Shown piece by piece: positions 24,483 through 32,072 of a DNA stretch of 64,000 bases (the first letter of the stretch is position 1; each line of letters starts with the position of its first letter). Below the pieces are notes generated by a model that made no database searches, had not been told where the DNA came from, and saw only the letters and a program-made list of their open reading frames with translations. Made by a program: the position numbers and the translations under genes. The stretch spans positions 102,025-166,024 of the forward strand of contig JAHAFI010000002.1 in assembly GCA_018374355.1 (NCBI GenBank), written 5' to 3'. This DNA is from Clostridiales bacterium. Lineage in GTDB: Bacteria > Bacillota > Clostridia > Lachnospirales > Lachnospiraceae.

Positions 24483-24521
24483 AGCCGCAGAACTTGTATG
24501 CAATATGCAGGTTCTGCGGCT
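24483..24521 (-). terminator. Terminator of the glyoxalase-like gene
   Basis: Arms AGCCGCAGAAC (24483-24493) and GTTCTGCGGCT (24511-24521), followed on the minus strand by TGTATTTTTG. It is 23 bp past the stop codon. The stretch 24368-24480 holds no gene that I can support. Confidence 0.75.
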
Positions 24522-24543
24522 TAAATTATATTTGGCTGTTCGG

Positions 24544-24963
24544 TTATCTATTCTGGAAAAACTCAATGGTCTCTCCGTCAGGCCCGTATACAAAAGCGAT
24601 TCTTACCGGTATTACCTGAGGAACAGCCGGTATGTCGGCATCAGCAGGAGCTGTTTTGACTTCTGCTCCGAATTCCAGTGCACGGTGAAAGGCATCGTCT
24701 GCGCTTTCAACGGAAAAGGCAACGTGGAAGAATTCCCCCGCTTTGGATTCGCTGCATTTTTCGTCCTTTACTCCGGCGTGAAAAATCTCAAGACATCTTC
24801 CGTCACCTGCGTCAACAAGGGCAATCTGACTGTCACCCTCACCCCAACGGGCTTTTACAGTAAAGCCGAGAGCCTCCGTATAGAACTTGATTGAACGCTC
24901 GATGTCGGCCGCCCTTAAAGCGATATGGGTTATTCCGCAGCCTTTGATGATTTTGTTTTCCAT
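24544..24963 (-). CDS. VOC-family (glyoxalase I-like) protein
   Basis: The 139-residue protein has the vicinal oxygen chelate fold with all four expected metal ligands: His in 'GITHIALRA', Glu in 'CLEIFHAG', His in 'FFHVAFSV' and Glu in 'GETIEFFQN'. Members include glyoxalase I and various dioxygenases or epimerases; size and the final E-F-F-Q motif are close to lactoylglutathione lyase-like proteins of Clostridia. I chose ATG 24963 because AAGGAG is 9 bases upstream. Substrate is unknown; methylglyoxal detoxification is possible. Confidence 0.85.
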   Translation of the reverse strand: MENKIIKGCGITHIALRAADIERSIKFYTEALGFTVKARWGEGDSQIALVDAGDGRCLEIFHAGVKDEKCSESKAGEFFHVAFSVESADDAFHRALEFGAEVKTAPADADIPAVPQVIPVRIAFVYGPDGETIEFFQNR

Positions 24964-25124
24964 AATGATCTTCTCCTTTTTCATTATTGTAGTTGATTGA
25001 ATTTGTAGATTTAAAAGAATGCATGATCAGCTTCTGCTTTGAGTTTACAACAGAAGTGAGTATATTTTCAAGTATAAGTCGAATTTCACAATATTGTGAT
25101 TATTGCAAAAGAAGAGGTAAATGA

Positions 25125-25310
25125 TTGAAAGATATGGTATCATTTAGTTTGAACCTGAGAAACGTTTATGCAGATTATGAGGCGGTTTCGGCTCATTCCA
25201 TAGCAGAAGCAAAGGAAAAGTATGAAAAAAACAGTATTCAATTGGCGCTTTTGGGATTTCCGCCGACAATCATAGCCACGATTTTTCTTATAATTCAAAA
25301 ATTGAATTGA
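25125..25310 (+). CDS. Small hypothetical membrane protein
   Basis: A 61-residue ORF starting at TTG (25125) with AGAGG upstream. It has a C-terminal hydrophobic span ('LALLGFPPTIIATIFLII'). It overlaps the next small ORF by one base (TGATG). Both encode one membrane span, so they may be a frameshifted relic of one longer membrane protein. No family is recognised. Confidence 0.4.
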   Translation: MKDMVSFSLNLRNVYADYEAVSAHSIAEAKEKYEKNSIQLALLGFPPTIIATIFLIIQKLN

Positions 25311-25441
25311 TGGAAAAGGTAAAGGAGGCGCAGGGTGGTCTGATCTGCGTGGCTGTAATCTGTATCAGCGTGCCGATGATCGTGTACAGGAATTTTGAGC
25401 GGAAGGCTTCGGTTGTGGAAAGGATTAAGGGATTTGAGTAG
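25310..25441 (+). CDS. Small hypothetical membrane peptide
   Basis: A 43-residue ORF beginning in a TGATG overlap with the preceding gene, with an N-terminal hydrophobic stretch ('GGLICVAVICISVPMIVY') and a basic tail. It could be the second half of a broken membrane protein or a coupled small peptide. No family is recognised. The following 25442-25722 stretch holds no gene that I can support. Confidence 0.35.
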   Translation: MEKVKEAQGGLICVAVICISVPMIVYRNFERKASVVERIKGFE

Positions 25442-25722
25442 ATTGGGTTTGACAGATCGCTGTAAGTGTGCTATAAAAAAATAGAAATAAAAATGATGAA
25501 AAGCAAGGGGGGAAGTGTTTGTTAAGCATTGAAGTAAAGGAGAATACGGCTAATTAAATAGTTGTATAGGGAGATGATTGCCGTTTCACGCTATCATTAT
25601 GCCCTTTTGCCGGTATGGATTCCTATCGGCGTATCTGCCTTACGAATGCTTTATACACTTTCCGTTTATACTTTTATAGGGAACTTCTGAAGTTGCCGGG
25701 AAAATTGGAATGATATTTTGGG

Positions 25723-25753
25723 AGAGCATGGCTGTATGGTCATGCTCTTTTTG
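25723..25753 (+). terminator. Terminator before the mutS2-like gene
   Basis: AGAGCATG (25723-25730) pairs with CATGCTCT (25741-25748), followed by T residues. It insulates the MutS2-like gene from upstream transcription. Confidence 0.65.
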
Positions 25754-25884
25754 CGCTCTGATTTTGTATGCGGGTAAGGCGGAGTATGCCGTTTGAGGAA
25801 AATGCAGAAAAAGACTGGAGAACGATATGGAAATACGGATGCAGACATTGCAGCAGTGCAACTTTACGAAAGGAGTTTACAGAA

Positions 25885-27822
25885 ATGAATACAGAAAAAA
25901 TATTAGAGTTTGATCAGATTAAACAAAAACTGGCCGACCTGGCCTGTACGAAGAAAGCAAAAGAGGAAATTTTCGATTTGAGTCCCTACCTGTCGCAGGT
26001 GGAAGTGGAGGCAGGTCTCAGAGACACCAGCGAGGGAAAAACGATGCTGGAAAAATGCGGTACTCCCCCCACGGCTGCGCTGGAAGGCGTGCATGAGTGG
26101 CTGATGATTGCAAAGAAAGGAGGCTGTCTGACAGCCGAGCAGTTGGAAGGCATTGCAGGAACTCTCACTGCTGTGAAACGAATGCGGGATTACCTGAACA
26201 GAGGCAAGCAGTATGAAATCAGTCTTCCCTACTACGAAGAAAATCTGGATTCCCTGGAGGAAATACGGGAGGAGCTGTGTCAGAAAATCCGAAACGGACA
26301 GGTGGATGATTATGCATCCAGGCTTCTGAAAAATCTGCGGAGCAGTATCGCAGATCTGGAAGAAAAGATGAGGGAAAAGGCAGAACAAATCATGCGAACC
26401 AATAGAAACTGCATGTCGGACAGCTTCAGTACACTGCGAAACGGCCATGTCTGTATCCCGGTGAAAAAAGAATACAAAAGCAAAATCCCCGGAGCGGTAC
26501 TGGACAAATCCTCCACCGGAAATACCCTGTTCATAGAACCGGTGGCGGCGGCTCAAATCTATGATACCCTGCAGGTTACAAGGCTGGAAGAGGAAAATGA
26601 GGAACGGAGAATTCTGTATACGCTGACCGATATGCTGGCGGATAAGGACGAGATTATGGAGCAGAATTTCCGAACCATGGAAAAGCTGGATTTTATTTTT
26701 GCAAAGGCAAAATTAAGCATAGAGCAAAACGGAAGAGAACCGCAGATCAATACAAAGCGTCAGATTCATATTGTGAAAGGAAGGCATCCGCTGATGGATG
26801 AGAAAACCAATGTTCCGCTGGATTTTCGGATCGGTGATGGCGTTCAGGGAATTATCATCACAGGACCGAACACCGGAGGAAAGACGGTAGCCATCAAGAC
26901 TGTGGCTTTAAACTGCCTGATGGCGCAGTGCGGGCTTCATGTGACTTGCCAGGAGGCAAAAATCTGCATGAACGACTGGGTTCTCTGCGATATCGGTGAC
27001 GGCCAGAACCTTTCGGAAAATCTTTCCACATTTTCCGCCCACATCACCAATGTTTTGGAAATATTGAAGCGGGCAAACAGAGAAAGCCTGGTGGTGATGG
27101 ATGAACTGGGTTCGGGAACAGATCCGACAGAGGGAATGGGAATCGCTGTGGCGATTCTGGAGGAGCTGAGAAAGAGCGGAGCCTTGTTTCTGGTTACCAC
27201 CCATTACCCGGAAGTGAAGCAGTATGCGGAAAAGACCGAAGGGATTCTCAATGCGCGGATGACCTTTGACAAGGAAAGCCTGAAACCCCTGTATCAGCTG
27301 GTGCTGGGAGAAGCGGGGGAGAGCTGCGCTTTTTATATCGCTGAGAAACTTGGTATGCCGGGTAACATGTTACAGAAAGCCGCCGAGGCCGCTTATGGAG
27401 AAGGCGCCGGGGAAAGATGGACCAAAAGACAGAAAAACGGAGAAGCAGGACAGACAGAGGTTTCCGGGAAGGAAGGTTTTGTCAGGGAAAAAAGCCGTCA
27501 TATCCAAAAGAAGAAAGAAAAGAAGGCAGAGTATTCCCTGAAAGATAAATTTCATCGGGGAGATAGCGTGCTGGTGTACCCGGAGAAAAAGATTGGAATT
27601 GTCTGTGAACCGGTCAATGAAAAAGGTGTTTTGCGGGTACAGCTTCCGGGAAAGAAAATCTGGATGAACCATAAACGGGTAAAGCTCCATGTGGCAGCGG
27701 AGGAATTGTATCCGGAAGATTATGATTTTTCTATTGTTTTTGATACGGTGGAAAACAGAAAGGCGAGACATGAAATGGAGCGGAAATATACGGAGAATGC
27801 AGTGATTGTTTATGGGGAGTAG
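25885..27822 (+). CDS. MutS2-like ATPase lacking the Smr domain
   Basis: The 645-residue protein has the MutS2 N-terminal lever ('LEFDQIKQKLADLACTKKA'), clamp, and ATPase with Walker A 'GPNTGGKT', Walker B 'VVMDELGSGTDPTEG' and 'TTHYPE'. The C-terminal Smr nuclease domain of typical MutS2 (about 785 residues) is not visible. MutS2 acts in recombination control and rescue of collided ribosomes; loss of Smr would remove nuclease activity. The ATG at 25885 follows AAGGAG; the frame opens further upstream without a start signal. This may be a paralogue beside a full-length MutS2 elsewhere. Confidence 0.88.
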   Translation: MNTEKILEFDQIKQKLADLACTKKAKEEIFDLSPYLSQVEVEAGLRDTSEGKTMLEKCGTPPTAALEGVHEWLMIAKKGGCLTAEQLEGIAGTLTAVKRMRDYLNRGKQYEISLPYYEENLDSLEEIREELCQKIRNGQVDDYASRLLKNLRSSIADLEEKMREKAEQIMRTNRNCMSDSFSTLRNGHVCIPVKKEYKSKIPGAVLDKSSTGNTLFIEPVAAAQIYDTLQVTRLEEENEERRILYTLTDMLADKDEIMEQNFRTMEKLDFIFAKAKLSIEQNGREPQINTKRQIHIVKGRHPLMDEKTNVPLDFRIGDGVQGIIITGPNTGGKTVAIKTVALNCLMAQCGLHVTCQEAKICMNDWVLCDIGDGQNLSENLSTFSAHITNVLEILKRANRESLVVMDELGSGTDPTEGMGIAVAILEELRKSGALFLVTTHYPEVKQYAEKTEGILNARMTFDKESLKPLYQLVLGEAGESCAFYIAEKLGMPGNMLQKAAEAAYGEGAGERWTKRQKNGEAGQTEVSGKEGFVREKSRHIQKKKEKKAEYSLKDKFHRGDSVLVYPEKKIGIVCEPVNEKGVLRVQLPGKKIWMNHKRVKLHVAAEELYPEDYDFSIVFDTVENRKARHEMERKYTENAVIVYGE

Positions 27823-27932
27823 ATAAAGCTTCCGGCTGAGTACAGAGCGGCTCAGAGGTATAATGTCAGCAAGCCGACGAGACGCTCGCCGCAAGTGTGC
27901 CAAGGCGTACTCGGTTCCAATTGTTTTTAAAT

Positions 27933-28078
27933 GGTAACTATTCAGGACCCTGTCCTTCATAGTCACGAATGCATACACACAAACTGCATTTTATGCAGTT
28001 TGGCGCTCGTATGTCTCGGGATTGCCTTGCAAATGCAAGTTAACACTTCGCGGGACAGTGACCTTCTGAACAGTTACT
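27933..28078 (+). repeat. Palindromic interspersed repeat, copy A (forward)
   Basis: About 146 bp bounded by GTAACTATTCAG and CTGAACAGTTAC, which are inverted copies with one mismatch. It contains hairpin AAACTGCAT/ATGCAGTTT, then a TCTCGGGATT box, then a second hairpin (TTGCCTTGC/GCAAG, here partly decayed). It lies between the MutS2-like gene and an Rpn-type gene. Confidence 0.85.
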
Positions 28079-28092
28079 TTAAATGAATCATT

Positions 28093-28161
28093 GTAACTGT
28101 GCAGGAGATCATTGTACCAAGAGGCGTTGATTTGCAAATACAAATCAATTCCGGGACATTT
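28093..28161 (-). repeat. Palindromic repeat, decayed half copy (reverse)
   Basis: GTAACTGTGCAG, then AGGCGTTGATTTGCAAATACAA, then TCCGGGACAT follow the left half of reverse-orientation copies with several substitutions. The right half is missing. The remaining 28162-28350 stretch has no gene that I can support. Confidence 0.6.
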
Positions 28162-28360
28162 ATATTTTACACGATGGAAAATCTATGTTATGATAAGCTT
28201 ACCAATCAAACATATTAAAATTCTATATTCTACGGCAGATCGCCAGCTATTTTCAATGTATGGAATCCAATTTCACAGGTCAGGAGGGATGCTTATGGGG
28301 GCTTTTCTACTTTTTTACTGTTAAGAAACCATTCGGTGTGATAAAATAGAGGAGAGCAAT

Positions 28361-29233
28361 ATGAGTAAAAAACAGAATATGAAACCATTAAAAGAATTAA
28401 ACCTTACAGACCGTTTTCTGTTTGACGAGGTAATGGAAGATCCGCAGGTGCATCAGGATGTGCTGAGTATTATTTTTGGAAGAGAGATTCCGCTGCTGGA
28501 GAAAAATGAAACGGAAAAAGAAATAAGGGTGTCACCGGTGATTCGAAGTATCCGCATGGATGTATTTGCGATGGATGCGGATCAGGCAGTTTATAATACG
28601 GAAATGCAGGCTCAGAAAAGGAATGATCTTGCAAAACGGAGCAGGTATTATCAGTCATTGGTGGATACGTCACTTTTAGAGCCGGGAATTCCGGATTATA
28701 ATCTTCTGAACCAGTCGTATATTATTATGATAACATCATTTGATTTATTCGGATATGGAAGATATCGATATACGTTTAGAGCAAGATGTGAGGAAGAGCC
28801 GGAATGCGTGCTGGAAGACGGTGCGACGCGAATATTTTTAAACACCAGAGGAAAGAATGCTCATAAAGTTTCGAAAGAACTGGTAGAGTTTCTGCATTAT
28901 GCGGAGCATACCACAGATGAAACGGCAGAAGAGACAGAGAGCGAGCGGATCAGGCGTATACATGACCGTGTATGTAAGGTGAAAGCAAGTGAACAGGTAG
29001 GGGTGAAGTATATGCAGGCGTGGGAAGAAAGATATTATGAATTAGAAGAAGCGAAAGAAGAAGCACGCGAAGAAGGCCGGGAAGAAGGCAGGGATGAAGG
29101 CGCCCGGGTGAAATTAAAAGAACTTGTAATAAAAAAGCTCAATAAAGGTAAAACAGCAGAAGAAATTGCAGATATTTTGGAAGAGGATCTTGGGACCATA
29201 GAAAAAATCATCGAAGAGCTCAACACAAAATAA
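28361..29233 (+). CDS. Rpn/PD-(D/E)XK nuclease family protein
   Basis: The 290-residue protein begins 'LKELNLTDRFLFDEVMEDP' and has 'RMDVFAMDADQAVYNTEMQ', the Asp and Glu-x-Gln core of Rpn-type PD-(D/E)XK nucleases that are annotated as transposase-like. The C-terminus is a run of Glu/Lys-rich helices ('KEEAREEGREEGRDEGAR') typical of this family. Rpn proteins of Escherichia coli promote RecA-independent recombination and cleave DNA. It sits beside the interspersed repeats, but no terminal repeats surround it, so it is not a demonstrated transposon. Confidence 0.85.
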   Translation: MSKKQNMKPLKELNLTDRFLFDEVMEDPQVHQDVLSIIFGREIPLLEKNETEKEIRVSPVIRSIRMDVFAMDADQAVYNTEMQAQKRNDLAKRSRYYQSLVDTSLLEPGIPDYNLLNQSYIIMITSFDLFGYGRYRYTFRARCEEEPECVLEDGATRIFLNTRGKNAHKVSKELVEFLHYAEHTTDETAEETESERIRRIHDRVCKVKASEQVGVKYMQAWEERYYELEEAKEEAREEGREEGRDEGARVKLKELVIKKLNKGKTAEEIADILEEDLGTIEKIIEELNTK

Positions 29234-29313
29234 AAAATGAATACTCCTCTATTTTCCTGTATATACTATCGTTGATATGTAATTTCAACAAACAGGAACA
29301 GAGGTGAACATGG

Positions 29314-29907
29314 ATGAACGATGATTTTAAAAGCAGTGAAACGAAAGACAACCTGATGCGCGCATTTGCGGGAGAAAGCCAGGCCAGAAACCGTTATACC
29401 TTTGGAGCAGCAGAGGCCAGAAAACAGAATCAGGAGGCCATAGCCAAGGTGTTTCTATATACCGCAGATCAGGAAAAGGAACATGCGGAAGTGTTCTATA
29501 AACACCTGAAAGATCTGGCGGGGGAAAGTATTCATGTAGACGGCAGCTATCCGGTAGATATTACCGATGATCTGGGTGAGCTGCTTCAGATTGCGCAGCA
29601 CAATGAATACGAGGAGCATGACGACGTGTACCGGCGATTTGGTGATAAGGCCAGGGAGGAAGGCTTTCAGAAAGTGGCCAATTCCTTTTATATGATCGCG
29701 GAAATCGAAAAAACACATGGAGACCGCTTCGGAAAATTTGCCCAGTGGCTGAAGGAAAAGAAACTTTATGTTTCTGATGTGCAGAGAGGGTGGATCTGCC
29801 TGAACTGCGGGTATATCTATGAGGGCGAGAAGGCGCCGAAAAGCTGCCCGGTCTGCCAGCATGATCAGGGGTATTTTGTGCGGCTGGAATTATCGCCGTT
29901 TGCATAA
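29314..29907 (+). CDS. rbr: Rubrerythrin
   Basis: The 197-residue protein has the ferritin-like di-iron bundle ('AFAGESQARNRYTFGA', 'ADQEKEHAEVF', 'IAEIEKTHGDRF') and a C-terminal rubredoxin domain with 'CLNCGYIYEG' and 'CPVCQHDQGYF'. It reduces hydrogen peroxide in the cytoplasm of anaerobes with electrons from rubredoxin/NADH. The ATG at 29314 is 7 nt past AGAGGTG; another ATG four bases earlier gives only a five-codon frame. It is a single gene with its own terminator. Confidence 0.95.
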   Translation: MNDDFKSSETKDNLMRAFAGESQARNRYTFGAAEARKQNQEAIAKVFLYTADQEKEHAEVFYKHLKDLAGESIHVDGSYPVDITDDLGELLQIAQHNEYEEHDDVYRRFGDKAREEGFQKVANSFYMIAEIEKTHGDRFGKFAQWLKEKKLYVSDVQRGWICLNCGYIYEGEKAPKSCPVCQHDQGYFVRLELSPFA

Positions 29908-29922
29908 AACAAAAATCGTAAT

Positions 29923-29967
29923 ACAGGCGGTGCTGCTGTGGATTGTAATCACAGCAGCACCGCCTGT
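29923..29967 (+). terminator. Rubrerythrin terminator
   Basis: An 18-bp perfect stem (ACAGGCGGTGCTGCTGTG and its complement) with a 9-nt loop, then TCATTGTTTTT. Confidence 0.88.
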
Positions 29968-30085
29968 CATTGTTTTTCGGGAAAAAATATAGTAAAATAC
30001 TGGGGAGATCAACCGTGTCGGAAAAACGTCAGGTACAAGAGGCATGGTCTTAAAGAACACAGGATACAGAGGGAGAGGATCAAGG

Positions 30086-30781
30086 ATGAATAAAAAGACA
30101 ATAACCTGTGCATTTCGCGCATCCCTGCCGGTTATGGCGGGATACATCGTACTGGGAACCGGATTCGGAATTCTGATGGAGAGCCGTGGTTTTGCATGGT
30201 ACTGGGCAGCGCTGATGAGTCTGATCATCTATGCAGGTTCGATGCAGTATGTGGCGGTGGATCTGCTGGGGGCAGGCGCAAACCTGATTACCTTTGCGCT
30301 TATGACATTGGCGGTAAATGCCCGCCATTTGTTTTATGGCCTTACCATGCTGACAAAATACAAATCTGCCGGAAGGGAAAAACCATATCTGATTTTTGCG
30401 CTGACAGATGAAACCTTTTCCATCGTATGCGCAGCGGATCTGCCGGAAGGGGTGGAGGAAAGAAAATACGATCTGCTGGTTTCGATACTGAACCAGATTT
30501 ACTGGATTTTTGGAAGCATTCTGGGGGCGCTTTTGGGAACCGCGCTGTCCTTTAATTCCGCGGGCGTGGAATTTTCCATGACGGCGCTGTTTACGGTCAC
30601 CGTGATCGGGCAGTGGGAAAAAAGCAAAAACCATCTGCCGGCAATCATTGGATTTGCTGTGTCAGTCATATGCCTGCTGGTATTTGGCCCTGGGGATTTT
30701 CTGATACCATCCATGCTTTTGATTACGGTCATACTGCTTGCAGAACGAAAATTCGGAAAGGGGGAGAAAGAAAATGAGTGA
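30086..30781 (+). CDS. azlC: Branched-chain amino acid exporter large subunit
   Basis: A 231-residue membrane protein with 'AFRASLPVMAGYIVLGTGFG' and 'YAGSMQYVAVDLL', both marks of AzlC. With AzlD it forms an exporter of branched-chain amino acids (known for 4-azaleucine resistance in Bacillus). The ATG at 30086 follows GAGAGGATCAAGG; the frame opens upstream without a signal. It overlaps azlD by 8 bp. Confidence 0.92.
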   Translation: MNKKTITCAFRASLPVMAGYIVLGTGFGILMESRGFAWYWAALMSLIIYAGSMQYVAVDLLGAGANLITFALMTLAVNARHLFYGLTMLTKYKSAGREKPYLIFALTDETFSIVCAADLPEGVEERKYDLLVSILNQIYWIFGSILGALLGTALSFNSAGVEFSMTALFTVTVIGQWEKSKNHLPAIIGFAVSVICLLVFGPGDFLIPSMLLITVILLAERKFGKGEKENE

Positions 30782-31103
30782 AAATCTGTACATTCTGTGC
30801 GGAATCGGTATCACATCTCTTGTTACGGTTTTTTTACGCTTTGCGCCCTTTGTTGTATTCCGACGGAAAACGCCTCAGGTGGTTCTTTATCTGGGTAAGG
30901 TACTGCCGGAAGCGATTATGGCGATGCTGGTAGTTTACTGTCTGAAAAATGTATCTTTTACGGAGGGAAACCGGGGGCTTCCGGAAATCATTGCTTTGGC
31001 ACTGGTTGTTGGTTTACATAAATGGAAACATAATACCCTGCTTTCTATTCTCGGGGGAACAGTCGGTTATATGATACTGGTGCAGATGGTTTTTACTCCG
31101 TAA
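30774..31103 (+). CDS. azlD: Branched-chain amino acid exporter small subunit
   Basis: A 109-residue protein with about four membrane spans and the AzlD-like pattern 'RFAPFVVFRRKTPQVVLYLG' followed by 'PEAIMAMLVVYCLK'. It partners AzlC in the exporter. The start at 30774 overlaps the end of azlC and has GGGGGAGAAAG upstream. The order azlC-azlD and the overlap support a single transcription unit. Confidence 0.92.
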   Translation: MSENLYILCGIGITSLVTVFLRFAPFVVFRRKTPQVVLYLGKVLPEAIMAMLVVYCLKNVSFTEGNRGLPEIIALALVVGLHKWKHNTLLSILGGTVGYMILVQMVFTP

Positions 31104-31178
31104 AAAAGAATTGTCCGGCGTATATTCGAAACGGAGACAACTGCCGGAACATACTTGCGTTGAGCTGAAAACGGTTCT

Positions 31179-31430
31179 TTGGACATGAGGCGGAAAATCC
31201 CATCGATCTTGTCCAAATATTTGCTTTAAACTATTTAAATTTGCTTCAAGTGATACTGGTTTGGACGTGAGAAAGAGATTTTCTTATATACGTCCACAGC
31301 TTCGGGAAAATCGTGGACATCAAATGGAATTATTTTCCGCATATGTCCAAAACAATTTTGAGGAGCAATTTGAAGTGTTTTACAGCGAATATTTGGACAA
31401 GATCGATGGGATTTTTCTCCTCATGTCCAA
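31179..31430. repeat. Large palindromic array of GGACAT units
   Basis: Two arms of about 72 bp (31179-31250 and 31359-31430) are near-perfect inverted copies. Between them lie two more units. Each of the four units (31179-31216, 31261-31296, 31314-31349, 31394-31430) begins TGGACAT or similar and ends in its complement, ATGTCCA. The whole 252 bp could fold as a cruciform or branched RNA. No ORF across it looks real. Confidence 0.8.
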
Positions 31431-31498
31431 TCTACAGATTTCCGTCAATTTGCATGGATATGTCTAGGGAATTTAATCCAATATGGAAACAGAAAAAA

Positions 31499-31642
31499 GT
31501 AACTATTCAGCCTTTCAGGCTTCATAGTTACAGGTGCATGCACACAAATCGCATGATATGCGATTTGGCGCCCGTATGTCTCGGGATTGACTTGCATTTG
31601 CAAGTCAACACCTCGCGGGATAGTAGAAGGCTGAACTGTTAC
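31499..31642 (+). repeat. Palindromic interspersed repeat, copy B (forward)
   Basis: A complete 144-bp copy. Ends GTAACTATTCAGCCTTC and GAAGGCTGAACTGTTAC are inverted with two mismatches. Hairpins AAATCGCAT/ATGCGATTT and TTGACTTGC/GCAAGTCAA are perfect. It lies just upstream of the trpB promoter. Confidence 0.88.
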
Positions 31643-31671
31643 AAAAAACATTCAGAAAATAAAAAAATATA

Positions 31672-31700
31672 TTGACAGTTATTTCTCTATGTGGTATAAA
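31672..31700 (+). promoter_or_regulatory. trpB promoter
   Basis: TTGACA (31672-31677), 17 bp, TATAAA (31695-31700), continuing AAT. It drives the T-box leader. Confidence 0.8.
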
Positions 31701-31705
31701 ATAGA

Positions 31706-32010
31706 AAAACCGTTGAAGAAGAGTAAGTAAGCAACATTCATTTTTCTACAGAGAGCGGCAGGTGGTGAGATTGTCGTGCAAAACATGGTGCTGAATGGAC
31801 TTCTGAGGGCGAACAGAAAAAGCCTTTGCTTTGAAGAAAGAGAAGCTTTAGTATGTGAGACGGAGCAGGACTCTCCGTGAACAAAGGTCTGCATATGATG
31901 GTATGCGTAAAGAGGGCGTATTGGATACGTCAAGCCGGGTGGCACCGCAGGAGTATGGTACTCTTGTCCCAGCAGATTGTTGATTGATTATCTGGGACAG
32001 GAGTTTTTTT
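31706..32010 (+). ncRNA. Tryptophan T-box leader
   Basis: The leader has the T-box core GCCGGGTGGCACCGCAG (31934-31950), which binds the acceptor end of uncharged tRNA, and a terminator directly after it. A likely specifier codon UGG (Trp), followed by A, lies in 'GAATGGACTT' near 31791-31800. When tRNA-Trp is uncharged the antiterminator forms and trpB is transcribed. The tryptophan reading agrees with the gene downstream. Exact stem I pairing was not modelled. Confidence 0.85.
31961..32010 (+). terminator. T-box regulated terminator
   Basis: CTCTTGTCCCAG (31961-31972) and CTGGGACAGGAG (31992-32003), followed by TTTTTTT. Its 5' arm competes with the T-box antiterminator. Confidence 0.88.
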
Positions 32011-32072
32011 ATTTCCGCAGAATGGAATTTTTGCAGCTTTTGTCCCAACGAAAAAGAAAGGAGACAAAAATC

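Noticed and set aside
24383..24619. 78-residue plus-strand ORF behind the dapF relic
   Set aside because: It crosses the terminator of the glyoxalase-like gene and then runs antisense into it; at most its first 30 codons could be a relic, which I cannot identify.
28112..28324. 70-residue ORF after repeat copy A
   Set aside because: It overlaps the decayed half repeat and has no start signal.
28361..29233. Rpn-type gene as the transposase of the GTAAC repeats
   Set aside because: It lies near repeat copies but is not bounded by the repeat ends, and Rpn proteins are not known to move such elements. Proximity alone is not enough.
31261..31467. Short ORF across the GGACAT palindrome
   Set aside because: The reading frame follows the inverted repeat itself; no ribosome binding site and no family likeness.
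31499..31642. Repeats as a CRISPR array
   Set aside because: Copies are far apart, in both orientations, with inverted ends and no spacers; no cas genes are present.
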